64,000 nt of DNA from Manduca sexta (Eukaryota; Arthropoda; Insecta; Lepidoptera; Sphingidae), in assembly GCF_014839805.1 (NCBI RefSeq), contig NC_051123.1:11390727-11454726 (forward strand). Reading direction: 5' to 3'. Shown here in pieces: positions 10,900-22,598 of the stretch. Every line of letters starts with the position of its first letter. Position 1 is the first letter of the stretch. Under the pieces are notes generated by a model. The model did not search any database. It saw nothing but the letters and a program-made list of their open reading frames with translations, and was not told the origin of the DNA. A program made the position numbers and the translations under genes.

Positions 10900-11930
10900 C
10901 CATTATTACTACTTTTACGGGTTAATGTTCCTCATGAAAGTTACCTACTAAATTTTTCTTATAATGACTGTTAAAACCTAATTTATAAAAAGATTATTAC
11001 GTAAATTGTCATGCTCAATTATAATACTACCCATCTATACATAATAAATATCTAGTATATAAATTAAACTTTTATACCTAGATGTCATTGTGTGATTCTA
11101 GAAAATTAAGGGTAATGAAAGGGTCACTTTGTTTATTTAAGATAACATTAAGTTCCTTGTTTCATGTACGTAAGTAAAAAAAATTACCTATACATTTGTT
11201 ACATACATTTCAACTTGTATACCCAGAAAAAAACGAGAAATTGTGTGTTTATTTCATAATTATCTTTGGCTATTTATTACTGTGTAAGAATAGTACCCAC
11301 CTAAATACTTTATAATAAATATAACTTTTAATTTACTGTTTTGATTTAAACCTATTTTAACTATTAAAAATCCGGCTTATGCAATATAATATTACAATAT
11401 AAATACATTTTTGATCACCTAATCATCACATACACTAATCAAGTAAGTTTACAATGTACGCAGTTAATTATGGCATGTATGTGTTACGTCTCAATTTTAC
11501 TTTAATAAGATCACTGTATACTACCGTAACTTTTATATACGATATTTCTATAAAAATATAAGTAGGCGTAAAAAATCGTAAGTAGCACTTACTATTTTTT
11601 TACCATATGCATATCCAACAGAAATAATCGTAACTGCAATATTTAAAAAACTACAAATAATTAATACTTTATTCCTACTCTATATTGGGCCTCCCTAGAT
11701 CATCTATGCATAGATTAAATTTCAAAACAAAAGGGTTAAAATTAACGATACGGTGCAAGAAAACACCTTTAAAGCTTTGTCCTGAAAAAAGTGCAAAACA
11801 AACATACGATTATATACGTAGGAGCCATCGAAACCTCCTATTAGAAAGAATAGACACATTATATTTTCGACAATTTTACTACTCCCCTATTGACTGAAAT
11901 ATTCGAACTTTATTTATACTGAAATAAAAC
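10900..11930. other. AT-rich intergenic stretch, nothing identified
   Basis: No array elements, no credible coding frame and no recognised repeat. The 70-codon frame at 11685-11897 has no family resemblance I can name. Confidence 0.5.
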
Positions 11931-11934
11931 TACC

Positions 11935-12095
11935 TTTTGAATTTTATCACGGGTTTTTTGAATTATAATTTTTCCCGACGTTTCGAAGGCTTTGCAACCT
12001 TCATGATCACGGGTGAGGAGGGGGACTGACCAAAATTGTTTTATATCGATGTCTAACATTCGTGTAAACATAAGAAATTATTATTATGACTTTTC
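11935..12095. repeat. Dispersed repeat with CCCGACGTTTCGAAGG block
   Basis: The phrases CCCGACGTTTCGAAGGCTTT and CTTCATGATCACGGG are common in lepidopteran intergenic DNA. The right edge (ACATTCGTGTAAACATAAGA) recurs at 41571-41605. Confidence 0.45.
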
Positions 12096-12196
12096 TTTAG
12101 TCGACCCTAATCATTTTCGCCATTTACACCGCTTAACATAAAGCAGGGGATTTCATTAAGCTTCTGATAACAATTCTGCATAGCTCACGTATTATT

Positions 12197-12263
12197 CTCG
12201 GACAGTGTGCACCGGTACAAGCTTATGCAGTCCTGGTATTCCACATTGAATTAAAAACGTGAC
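12197..12263 (-). repeat. Array element R12197
   Basis: GGACAGTGTGCACCGG, CTTATGCAGTCCTGGTATTC, AAAACGTGAC. No core was found beside it. Confidence 0.65.
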
Positions 12264-12697
12264 TCGATGTCCACCACCGAGTGTCACATTCAATCCTTTT
12301 TTTTGCAGCTGTAAATTGCAATAGTTAGTAATAATATCTATATAATGTAAATTGATGTAGACGAACTGAGAATTTCCAAAACACAAGAAGAAGAAGAAGA
12401 TACATGTAATAAAGTTCCAATGGTTTCAATTTTATTTTGGTTTTGTGCAGTAAATTATACATAGAGACGAAATCCGTCTGTCATGAAATCTGTACGTTCG
12501 AAAAATCATTTACGCAAGCTTAAATAAATACATTTTATGTCCTGTAACTCGGTGGCTGAGCTACACAAAATCGAATTCTGAAGTGTAGATTGTCATATAT
12601 TATATACATCACTATATACTACTTTAAAATATATTTTAGGTTATAATGAATTGTGTTTATTTAAACTGTGGGCAACTTGTTGGCCTGCTTTTGTACT

Positions 12698-12875
12698 ACG
12701 CATGCGTACTAGACTTTCAGTACCAAGCCCGTATAGTTTAACTAACCGCATATTGTTTGTTTAAACTACTGAGAGCATTGCTGGATAGCGTCGCTCTATT
12801 ATATTATCCTGGGATATTTTATACCTCTGTACATCTATGCATGCCTGGTACTAAAGATCGGGTACCAAACGTGAT
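12698..12875 (-). repeat. Array module: palindromic core plus R12809
   Basis: The perfect palindrome ACGCATGCGT at 12698-12707 is followed about 100 bp later by an R element with CTATGCATGCCTGGTACTAA and AAACGTGAT. It is a diverged duplicate of the 3790-3990 module. Confidence 0.65.
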
Positions 12876-12941
12876 TCGAAATTTCCATCTCCCTCAAATC
12901 CCAATTTTCCCACTCATCAATCACTAAAGTTTGGGAATGTT

Positions 12942-12944
<3 letters not shown>

Positions 12945-12988
<44 letters not shown>
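12945..12988. repeat. (TA)n microsatellite
   Basis: About 20 uninterrupted TA dinucleotides. Confidence 0.95.
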
Positions 12989-12989
<1 letters not shown>

Positions 12990-13140
12990 AAAAATATTTT
13001 CAAGAAAAATTAAAAAAAAAATCATAATATTACGACGTATCTAGTCCGGTCGGGTTACTTGAATTAAAATTTTAAGATAAATTTCATTTCTTTGTATTTA
13101 TTTCCCTTTTTACTTGGCAAACTTTGGGTGTAATTTGCCC

Positions 13141-13314
13141 ACTACGCATACGAACGTTGCCATATGCGTCGACAGCTTTAGCATTAATATGCCCGGTATT
13201 CATGAAGTAAATAATACATACAAAGTTTCTCTCAAACAATTTGTTTCCTGTGGTAGTTTCTACCACTGCAGATATATGCATCCCTGGTACTAAATGTCGA
13301 GGCCGAAACGTGAC
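13141..13314 (-). repeat. Array module with decayed core plus R13247
   Basis: ACGCATACGA near 13143 occupies the core position. R13247 reads CCTGTGGTAGTTTCTACC, ATGCATCCCTGGTACTAAAT, AAACGTGAC. It is a duplicate of the 5260-5437 module. Confidence 0.6.
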
Positions 13315-14063
13315 TCATTCATATTCTGCAGACTATTTGTCCCCTTCCCCTCCTCCTCTGCCTAGCAGACGCCGCCCCAGATAAGAGAATCACTGTAACT
13401 CTAGTTATAGTTAAAATCATGTCAGGTTAACGTATTCTATTAGAATGGACTATAAAATAAAGGCACACCATGAAATTCCGAACAGGCTGGCATAATTGTG
13501 TCGACATACGAGGGATAATCATCACCTATAGTCGCCGCTATCTGAGTGCCGCTCTACTTACCAACATTTCCAGATGAGTGAGTCACTTTGTAATAATCTC
13601 CTTAAATATATAGCAAAAGAAAAGAGAATTCATAAAAAAAAATCTAGGGTGGACTTCTTAAAATTTATCTTTAATTTTATTTTATCCCTAAACTAGAATT
13701 ACGCAGCACTGAATAACGAAGCTTAGAGGTAAGAATGACATTCTTAAAAAAATACACGAATCTAAAGAACTTTTAAACTGCGCAATTTCGTATTATTTTG
13801 TCTTATAAGTATTTTAATTTAAACACTCTCTTCAGTTGGACTCTATCGTGTTATAAATCTGTATATACACGCCAAGACAAAAGTTTAGACATCTTGTTAA
13901 GAATTAAACGGAATAATTAAACGGAAGGAGGGTTTTAAATTTAAGAATAGTTACAAGTTTATATGGAGAAGAAAAGCAGAAAGCTTATATTTTTATAAAG
14001 TATGTATTAGAATTATAACAAAATTGATTGGCAGTGTGAACGGGCGCGTGGTATTTATTACTT

Positions 14064-14239
14064 ACGCAGGCGCAATACAAATTTTCAACACCATCAATAT
14101 AGTTCAAAGAAATTGCAAAGAGTTTATTCGCATTCGGGAACGAACTTCACATTTATGTTGTTCTAATATTTACCCTGTGACAATGTATACCATCAAATAT
14201 GAATACTCTCCTGGTAGTAAGATTCAACTTGCACGTGAT
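14064..14239 (-). repeat. Array module: core 14064 plus R14168
   Basis: GGTATTTATTACTT precedes ACGCAGGCGC at 14064-14073. The R element follows 104 bp from core start to element start (ACCCTGTGACAATG, TATGAATACTCTCCTGGTAG, TGCACGTGAT). A 122-codon frame across it is not conserved in sister modules and is treated as chance. Confidence 0.65.
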
Positions 14240-14410
14240 CTCTGCCTCCATCCAATAAATCCCAAAGGCCACGGTGGTTGGACCACGAAAGTGAAAGGAC
14301 AGGAGGCGGGAAATCGTGGAATTATTTCTGCAATAATCATCCCAGAAGAAGTGAAATCTCCCGAATGCGGAGGGAGAGGTCCTCTAATCTGAGGTCTGAA
14401 CCAAGAATAA

Positions 14411-14482
14411 GTAACACGTGCAAAGTGACTGTAAGCACTAGGAGTGCATAAACACACGTAAGTTTGATAGGTCACAGATTAA
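14411..14482 (+). repeat. Array element F14411
   Basis: GTAACACGTGCAAAG, CACTAGGAGTGCATAAA, GTCACAGATTAAG. It lies back-to-back (divergent) with R14168 across about 170 bp of non-array DNA. Confidence 0.7.
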
Positions 14483-15589
14483 GTTGTGAGCATCAAATAG
14501 ATGCACAGATAAGCTAGTACGTAAAACGTACGTAAACGTAAGTAGACAAAAATTTATTTAGTTTTTATGTACATTTATGTAGTTTTTTTTTACTTAGGTT
14601 ACAAAGTATTGTACAGAAAAAGAGTTTTTAATTCGACGAAGTAATTTGTCAGTTTAAGTGTTGCCAGAGCTACAGGAATTTTCTAGTTATGAGGCAAGTA
14701 TCAATATCTCTATAAAGACATTTACAAGTTTATTTGTAAATTAATAAGTATTCAATAGAGATTGATTTGTGTAATATAACCACCGTTGTTTCGCGCAAAA
14801 TTATCGCTCATTTATATTCGTGAAAGAGAACTGATGCTACAGAATGAAATAATAGTATTTATAGGTTTGAACTTAATATTGAATAGACAAAAATAAGAGT
14901 TTTGGAGGTAACCTAAGCTCATATATCAATTAAATAGTATAAAGAATTCAAACAATATATCATAAAACTGACCCGTTTAATAGGCAACATTTATGCGTTT
15001 ACGCGTTTATGCGTTTGAATTGAAAATCCTAGTATGGTAGTATTAAAAAATGGTGTGTTTATTATTTACTATTACTACTTAGCTTCTGAAAAGATAAAAT
15101 TGTCAAAGTTTAATTTTACTAGAGATTAAGAGATGAACTATTCAGACATTTGCACTATTTGACTATGCAGCGTGTTAGTGAATTCAAACTTTTTAGGGAG
15201 AACAATAATAATGCTTATAATAATTGTGAGGAGATTCCTCGTTTTGAATCCCTAACCGCCGGTGGCCTGGGTCTTGAGCTTCGTCATTGGAGGGTCATTA
15301 TTTTTTTTATATATTTTTATATGCATGTTTTTTTTTTAAATGTATATGTAAAAATGTAAAAAAAAAATACCTTTAAAATAAAGAGAATTGACCATGCTTA
15401 TAATAATATAATATCAGCACTGTATTATAATTATATACTGTCCCAATGTTGGGCACGGGCTTTCTCTACTATTAATAATGCTTGGTTTCTACAAATGCAA
15501 CTCTTCATTATATATCACAGCATAGGATAGTTCAGTGGATATAATTTGCTGATGTGCCGAAAGATCTAACGCAGCATCGTTGGAGTATT

Positions 15590-15655
15590 TGATCTGTGAC
15601 AATAGACATTACTATTTGTCTATGGGATCCTGGTGTTTAAAACTAATCTTCACCT
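15590..15655 (-). repeat. Array element R15590
   Basis: GATCTGTGACAATAGAC, CTATGGGATCCTGGTGTTT; the CACGT end is lost. A SINE-like fragment (CCCAATGTTGGGCACGGGC) lies upstream at 15420-15480. Confidence 0.5.
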
Positions 15656-16223
15656 GTCTGGGTCCGTCCCAGGGGGATTGGGAAAACAAAAGAACCCTGA
15701 TTGATATATATAATTCCTATTATTATTATCTTTTAACACGCTTTTATTAGCTTGGGTTGTATCTATGTATGTATGTATGTAACGGAATCTTTGAGCTCAA
15801 TTTTCACCAATTTCCAGAAATCTGATTAATTTGAAACTTTACACACGTATCAAGGACCGATGACAATGCAATAATTTGATAAGAGTTTCCCATTATCCTT
15901 ATTATAGTTATTCTGTGTACCTGCATTTTAACAAACTTAATATATTTTTAAGGAAACTTTTACAGCAAAACATCGTTTTTATTACATATTCAGTGGATTT
16001 TTTATGTATTATACGTGTATGGCGTCTTCTTTATCTTAATATGACGGCAAGCGGTATGTATATAGGAACATAAAAAACGTAATTATTTTTGCGTAGAATA
16101 AATGGAAAATCAATTAACGTTTATTGCAATAAAGAGTTCTTAATTATAATGATACTTTGCAAAGCATTAACATTACATTACAGAAATTCAATCTGTATAT
16201 TTCTTTATATTTATGCACTCCTG

Positions 16224-16297
16224 ATCACGTTTGGGGTTCGATCTCTAGTACCAGGAATGCATAGGTATGCAAAGTTGTGCACTGCCATAGGTGTAGT
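16224..16297 (+). repeat. Array element F16224 overlapping an R half-element
   Basis: ATCACGTTTGGGG, TAGTACCAGGAATGCATAGG, CACTGCCATAGGTG. Immediately left, TTATGCACTCCTGATCACG is a truncated R half, so the two fuse at the CACGT end. Confidence 0.55.
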
Positions 16298-16854
16298 AAA
16301 TATTAGTTTAGTAAAACGGGAATCAACGATTTTCAGTAGTAAAATAAAGCTCTTGCGACATTTTACTTACTAGCAATATAATTTCATAGCCAAGAAAAGC
16401 GACAATGCAACATTAATTATACATGTATAAAAAATATTATTAACGTAAAATGTAATTTTTAAAGGATTTCAGCTTTATGAGATAAGGCTACGTAATTGAC
16501 AAAAACAATAGTTTTGCTTGTATTACAGTTTAAACCGTACAATCGGATATATTTTTATATTCGATCCAGCCATTGGATGGTACGATATTGTTGTCATTGG
16601 TTAACTATCTAAATTCAAATCCTTAGTTAGTTTCTACTTATTTGGATTAATATTTTCATATTCTCTTGTGGTTTATACATATAAACTCTTTTAATACGTA
16701 AGGCTAATTATAGTCTACATAGCTGGAAGGCTCTATAGGTCTATTTTAAATGTAGTGATTGCTCTACCGCAAATCTTTTACGTAGCTCGCAGTCCTGCCA
16801 GCCACGTTGCAAATTTTCTCACTCTCTCAAAGATTGTTTGTATGGAAAGGTGGC

Positions 16855-17219
16855 GTAACACGTGTACCAAAACAATTGGTACAAGGGTTACATAAGTGTA
16901 CATGACTTTGTGTTACCATAGGTTAGGAGGTTTCATACTGGCTAGAATACATGAACGAACTAAAATTGAATGTCATGTTCCTAAGCTGTGGTACCAAGTT
17001 ATTAAACTGATAGTTTGGAATGGGCGTGTCTTATTTAGGTAACACGCAGGCGCTCTACTACTGTTCGAAATAGACAACACAGAGTGAAAAAATTGAATAC
17101 GTTTCGTCGATATCCTGGAAGTGACGCTACATTATTGCCAATCTGATATTTATTCTGTGACCGTGCATGCCATCTCATAATATGATCTCCTGGTATTAGT
17201 ATTCAGTTTGCACGTGTTC
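16855..17219 (-). repeat. Complete array unit (F16855, core 17044, R17148)
   Basis: F partner GTAACACGTGTACC...TGTTACCATAGGTTAGG; then GGGCGTGTCTTATTTAGGTA, core ACGCAGGCGC at 17044-17053, and main element R17148 (TTCTGTGACCGTGC, ATATGATCTCCTGGTATTAG, TGCACGTGTT). It has the same 365-375 bp layout as 19748-20119, 22227-22598 and 25034-25404. Confidence 0.7.
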
Positions 17220-17836
17220 AGCTGCGTTGTTGTTTGTTACTCTTGCTTGACACTCAATTTCAATTTTAGAAATCCCAAAACTTGAATGTACGCTACACTA
17301 GCGTATGATTTTACTCGATCGAAGTAGAATTTAAGGGAACTAAATGAAATCGACAATCTCGAATAAATTTTGGTACTTTTGACGGGATTTTTTTTCACAT
17401 TACCGAGTCGTGTTGAAATAGTGTTTGAAATGTGATTTAGAAAGTTGACTTTTGGTGTTCGATACGTTATTATAACTTTGTAAACTAAAAAATATGACGC
17501 GATTGGTACTAGTTTATAATATATTGGAAAAATCATATTAATATAGATACAATTCAGAAGTCGCATTTAAGAAATTCGCTATAAGATAATACTTATTCTC
17601 AATACCCATCGAAACTGTTTCTCCGTGAAATAAATGTAACACACGCGACGTATCAACCCCATTTCAGATTTATAATAGTAGTAAACAAAAACAGTTCACA
17701 CTTGTCACCTACTGTTTTATCCAAAAAGGTATAAAGCTTCTTGGTTTTATCCAACAGCTGGCGTTGCTAGAGCTTCATTCAACATCATTGATTTTTCGAA
17801 GAGTAAGCTATATTACATCTCTCTCATTACTTATTT

Positions 17837-18011
17837 ACGCAGGCGCCCTGGGATCACGTTGAGATTACACAGTTTGGAAATATTACGTTTAGCTACCTCA
17901 TGCTACTTGAAGAAGTGCCACGTGTCGTTGCAATAGTGTTTAATCTGTGACACTGTACACCGCTGCAGACTTATGGACTCCTAGTGTTTGACACGAAGTT
18001 ATAAACGTGAC
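17837..18011 (-). repeat. Array module: core 17837 plus R17940
   Basis: ACGCAGGCGCCCTGGGATCA starts the module. 103 bp after the core start comes TTAATCTGTGACACTG, CTTATGGACTCCTAGTGTTT, AAACGTGACG. Sisters are 21679-21750, 23407-23479 and 27622-27796, all with CCTAGTGTTTG in place of CCTGGT. Confidence 0.7.
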
Positions 18012-18246
18012 GTCGTTTCCCGCGCTTAATTAATCTTAGTTAACTAAAGTGAAGAAATTATTTTTTCGGCGACAAGAACACATGGCCACGTTGGATTCTA
18101 AAAAATCCACTATTCAAATAAAAAATGACACGTGTAAAAAATGGCACGGTCAGTACGTTACAACTGTTGCAATACATTTAGACTTAAATTATGGTTTAAC
18201 GACTTTAGTAATTAATGTATGTTAAAACCAAAATATTTAGAAATAG

Positions 18247-18378
18247 CAGTGCTCCAATTATATGATATAACTAATGATAATTTTCATTAATAATAAAAAA
18301 CAATGTTGTGTGCTCCAATTGTATGAAAATTATATTCGTAATGATATTTTTTATTAATAATAAAACAATGTTGTTCAT
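18247..18378. repeat. Imperfect tandem duplication (~65-70 bp x 2)
   Basis: Two adjacent copies share GTGCTCCAATT, TTCATTAATAATAAA-like sequence and CAATGTTGTG. The rest of 18011-18945 shows nothing else identifiable. Confidence 0.55.
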
Positions 18379-18944
18379 TAATTTCCCATGGAACACTAAT
18401 TGTATATATCTTGTATTTAAAAGTCTCATACTATTTACTTAAAAGGTTTATTATTTGTTTTCGCTTCTCCTGAAAAATAGTCATCTATATTCTACATTTA
18501 TAAGTGCTGCGATAATCCGCAAACAATATTAAAACGGCGTACGTAGCGCCCCCGCACCATCTGGATCCGTTGTAGCTGCGTAGCGGCTAGCGGAGCAGCT
18601 GTAGCCGTTATAACACTGCCATCTAGTAGCGAAAGATCCATATAATTCGATTCATATCAGTAATTTCGTAATTCATGTCAAATCTAATTATCATTAGAAC
18701 GATTTGTAAATTGCATTTATGCATATAAATAGGTCTACATATATGTTACGTGGGGTTTTCCTTTCGGGATACTTCACCTTTGGCCACTGCTGCCGCCAAT
18801 TGTTCATAGAGGTTCTATTGAAATTCATAGTATAAATGTGAATAAATGTAATAAACGACAGGTTATGCTTATGATATAATCATTATTCTACTATACTTTT
18901 TACACTGATAATTATTCTCAATTCTGTACCATTAGGAAATAATT

Positions 18945-19017
18945 TATTCTGTGGTAGTGTATTTTTCTGCATCCACATGAGTTTCTGGTGTTTCGCGTAG
19001 ATTGATAACGACATGAC
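18945..19017 (-). repeat. Array element R18945
   Basis: TTCTGTGGTAGTGT, CACATGAGTTTCTGGTGTTT, GATAACGACATGAC. Diverged but with correct spacing. Confidence 0.55.
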
Positions 19018-19359
19018 TGAACCAATATGCAGGCAACGCGATGTAAGTTTGTTGCCTGCACTGCACAATGATATGCCTTTATTACGTCATTATTTTTTCA
19101 TGTATTTAAAAAATGCCCTGGGCGGGGTTCATCTCGAAGTACAATACTAATAATAATAATTTAAGAAATTGCTGAGAAAACCCTACTTTTTGATTTTTAT
19201 CGATCTCTAACTTGTAGTGTGTTTTCCTGTAGACAATTTCCTTTTGGGTTGATATGGGCTGTAGCCATATTTAACATGAAAGCCAACAAATAAAATATTA
19301 GTAAAAGAAATGGTTTAGATAATAACTTGTACTTGGACATATTCATTTTACACGGAATA

Positions 19360-19673
19360 GTCCATAAAATAAATTTCAGGACATTTTGGTGCATATTTTG
19401 CGTAAACAAGTCTCTGAAAGCTGAACACGTGCAAACTGATTTTCAATACCAGGAAACCATAACGTAGCGATGGCATACGCTGTTACAGTTTAAATATCGG
19501 AACAGCATAAATGTAGCGTCACATTCAGATTGTGAACGAAAAGTATACAGTTTCTTTACTCTGTGTTGTTGGTTTCAGGAAACTGTAGTGCGCCTGCGTC
19601 ATACATACACGCCCCTTCCCACACCTTCGATTTCAGTAAAAACTTGATACCACAGTTTAGGAACATAACTATC
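19360..19673 (+). repeat. 314-bp direct repeat, copy 1 (carries F19424 and core 19590)
   Basis: Nearly identical to 22163-22476, offset 2803 bp; one difference was noticed (AAAAGTATAC versus AAACGTATAC). It contains F19424-19493 (CACGTGCAAACTG, AATACCAGGAAACCATAAC, TGTTACAGTTTAAAT) and core GCGCCTGCGT at 19590-19599, followed by CATACATACACGCCCC. Confidence 0.85.
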
Positions 19674-19747
19674 CAAAATTGGCCAAATTAGTCATAGGGG
19701 TTTTTTATTTATTATGTACGGAAACAGTCTGAATACGGGAAGGCGGC

Positions 19748-20119
19748 GTAACACGTGCAACATAACAATCGATACCAGGGGAGCATGAAGAAGTACATGA
19801 GTTTGTAGTGTCACAGATTGGGCGGTTTCATACTGACTAGCCAGTACACAAGAACAGACTCAAATGGAATGTTATGTTCCTAACCTGTGGTATCAAGCTA
19901 TTTACTGAAAAGCGAAGGTGTGAGAAGGGGCGTATATTTATGACGCAGGCGCACTACAGTTTCCTGAAACCAACAACACAGAGTAAAGAAACTGTATACG
20001 TTTCGTTCACAATCTGAATGTGGCGCTACATTTATGCTGTTCCGATATTTAAACTGTAACAGCGTATGCCATTGCTACGTTATGGTCACCTGGTATTAAA
20101 ATTCAGTTTGCACGTGTTC
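19748..20119 (-). repeat. Complete array unit in left arm (F19748, core 19943, R20048)
   Basis: GTAACACGTGCAACA, GATACCAGGGGAGCATGAAG, GTCACAGATTGGG; core ACGCAGGCGC at 19943-19952 preceded by GGGGCGTATATTTATG; main element R20048 with AAACTGTAACAGCG, TTATGGTCACCTGGTATTAA, TGCACGTGTT. Confidence 0.75.
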
Positions 20120-20968
20120 AGCTGTCAGAACTGTTTTTTTCATTGCATCCGTAATTTTCTTTATTCATAATTGTTGCCATCAAAGATTCTAAATTTTATT
20201 TTTTATTTACTCTGTGTGATAAGTGAAAATGTCCACCATGTATATGAAAATATCTTTCTAAATTATTTTATTAGGTGTTTTTATTCTTAAAATTTTGGTT
20301 AATTCATGTTAATTTTATTTAGAACTGAGGTCGACGTAGAAAACGTCAAGCTGAAAACCCACTACAAGTTGAGATCGATAAAGAGTCAAAGATAAAGTCT
20401 AATCCTCTGGTCTTTTCTCTATAATTTATAGACGAAGATTACCTACTACATAATGAATGTGGCCACTCTATCCTCTGATAACTGGGACCATGTCTAGCAA
20501 GTAACAAGTAATCTGGAGACACATACCGTCGTAAGTCACTGTGCTAGTCAGACACAATGAAAAATTTTCCATTGTTGCAATTTCTTTTTCACGGCTTTGT
20601 ACTATCTCTTGCCTGATACTAAACGGAATTTCCGTGCTCTCCGGCCTTTTGGCATGCCTATTGTAATCAAATCTAACAGCTCATGTGATAGGACCTTTTC
20701 TTTTAATTTTATCCGTGGTGCTTTATAACTAGCTTATCTAGTTGTAAACGTCCCTATCCTTGAGGTTAAATCGCCTCCTTAGTTCATTATTTTGTTTCTC
20801 GCTTTATTATGGAGGGAAGTGGACAATTAATATTTCCAATTTTACTTCAAACTCCTTCATATCTTACTTTGATCAAAATCATTTCAGGTTACACACAGCG
20901 CTAGTGTTTTCAAAAATTCACGGAGCGTTACTGCCTCAGTTTACTTGTTAATGAGCATACGCAGAGCA

Positions 20969-21041
20969 TACTTAGATACCTACGCTCCCAGAGGAAATTC
21001 TGACTTGGATCCAGATGTCTTAATCACTCAACCACGACTGC
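20969..21041 (-). pseudogene. tRNA-Ser remnant, left arm
   Basis: The minus strand starts GCAGTCGTGGTTGAGTGATT and later has CCTCTGGGAGCGTAGGT, matching the 5' half and variable/T region of insect tRNA-Ser. The T-loop and 3' acceptor stem have decayed. Mirror copy at 24111-24183. Confidence 0.6.
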
Positions 21042-21127
21042 TATAGATTACAATTTTTTTTTAACAATATGCAGCGTCAGAGACTCCTGGGACTTGTTTT
21101 TTTATAATAGTATGGATTTATAAGCTA

Positions 21128-21430
21128 CTAGCGACCCGCCCCGGCTTCGCACGGGTGCATTGCTGATACTAATTACACTACATAAAAACTGTGAACATTG
21201 TATATAAAAACATAGTGGCCCGCTCTGGCTTCGCACGGGTATAACATAACAAAATAACAGTATTTCTCCACTATTTAATGGATGTTATTATACATATAAA
21301 CCTTCCTCTTGAATCACTCTATCTATTAAAACCGCATCAAAATCCGTTGCGTAGTTTAAAGATTTAAGCAAACAAAGGGACATAGGGACAGAGAAAGTGA
21401 CTTTGTTTTATACTATGTAGTGAAGAAAAA
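21128..21430 (-). mobile_element. Lepidopteran Lep1/Helitron-like repeat, left arm
   Basis: ACTAGCGACCCGCCCCGGCT, CTTCGCACGGG (twice), CCTTCCTCTTGAATCACTCT, AAATCCGTTGCGTAGTTTAA and GACTTTGTTTTATACTATGT are stock phrases of a very abundant lepidopteran repeat. Mirror copy at about 23745-24030. Confidence 0.65.
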
Positions 21431-21678
21431 CATTAAAACATACATGTTACTGGCATTCATGTCAACTTCTAACTAGACGATAAAAATTCCCTTGCTAGCG
21501 CTCTATTGTTAAAAAAAAATATAAATATGATTTCAAAGCCATATTAAGGGTCTTTCTTTTTTTTCAATCAGGCGGCAGGCACCCTGGGGTAACATTCAAA
21601 TCACACAGCTTAAAAGTATTACAAGTAACTCCCCGTGCTACTGAAATTAGTGCAACATGTCCTTTCCTTGCACTAATG

Positions 21679-21750
21679 TTCAATCTGTGACAATGCACAA
21701 CGCTGCAGACTTATGGACTCCTAGTGTTTGGCACGAAGTTCAAACGTGAC
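21679..21750 (-). repeat. Array element R21679 (left arm)
   Basis: TCAATCTGTGACAATG, CTTATGGACTCCTAGTGTTT, CAAACGTGACG. About 105 bp upstream GGCGGCAGGCACCCTGGGG is a decayed core. Mirror copy F23407. Confidence 0.7.
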
Positions 21751-22162
21751 GTCGCGTCGTTTCTCACGTTATTTTCTTTTCTTTATTCCATTTTCCCTGA
21801 AGTTTATTTTTTTAAAAATAAATTAATTCATCCATTTTTTTGTATGGCAAAATATTACTGTGACTGACTGACTGTTTTACTGTAACTATGAAAGTTAAAT
21901 ACGAAGGTAGGAATGGACCAGCGCTCGGCCTCGCTCATCTCAATCGAGATGAAGTTATCAATCAGTCAACCCGAACTTCTGGAAAGCGTAAGGATGAAAG
22001 AGTATTCACAGTACAAATTGTCACAGACTAAGAATTGAAAGCATATTCCAGTATAGAAAACAGTTTTAAAAACCGCTACAGCGACAGTCGGCACCAAAAT
22101 GAGAGGAATCTTCCTGGCAAAGAATTATATTTTTTTTAATTGACATTTATATACACCAAAAT

Positions 22163-22476
22163 GTCCATAAAATAAATTTCAGGACATTTTGGTGCATATT
22201 TTGCGTAAACAAGTCTCTGAAAGCTGAACACGTGCAAACTGATTTTCAATACCAGGAAACCATAACGTAGCGATGGCATACGCTGTTACAGTTTAAATAT
22301 CGGAACAGCATAAATGTAGCGTCACATTCAGATTGTGAACGAAACGTATACAGTTTCTTTACTCTGTGTTGTTGGTTTCAGGAAACTGTAGTGCGCCTGC
22401 GTCATACATACACGCCCCTTCCCACACCTTCGATTTCAGTAAAAACTTGATACCACAGTTTAGGAACATAACTATC
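22163..22476 (+). repeat. 314-bp direct repeat, copy 2, in palindrome spacer
   Basis: Duplicate of 19360-19673. Together they flank the left arm, so the palindrome spacer begins with a copy of the DNA just outside that arm. Confidence 0.85.
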
Positions 22477-22598
22477 AATTTGATTTCGTCGTTGTGTACT
22501 TGCTGGCAAGTCAGTATGAAACTTCCCAATCTGTGACACTACAAGCTCATGTACACTTGTGTTCCCCTGGTAACCACTATTATGTTGCACGTGTTACG
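22227..22598 (+). repeat. Complete array unit in spacer (F22227, core 22393, R22527)
   Basis: Main element F22227, core GCGCCTGCGT at 22393-22402 with CATACATACACGCCCC, partner R22527 (CAATCTGTGACACTAC, TTCCCCTGGTAACC, TGCACGTGTTACGCC). The partner lacks the usual ATG before CCTGGT. Confidence 0.7.

Larger units (their letters stand above)
19681..22153 (+). repeat. Left arm of 2.47-kb near-perfect inverted repeat
   Basis: Pairs with 23004-25471. By eye the differences are limited to a few substitutions and homopolymer length changes, so identity is roughly 99% or more. The arm contains a complete array unit, a dispersed repeat, a tRNA-Ser remnant, a Lep1/Helitron-like repeat and element R21679. 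Such identity implies a recent event or ongoing gene conversion. Confidence 0.9.

Noticed and set aside
14024..14475. 122- and 83-codon overlapping frames on both strands
   Set aside because: They run across array elements R14168 and F14411, are not kept in sister modules and resemble no family.
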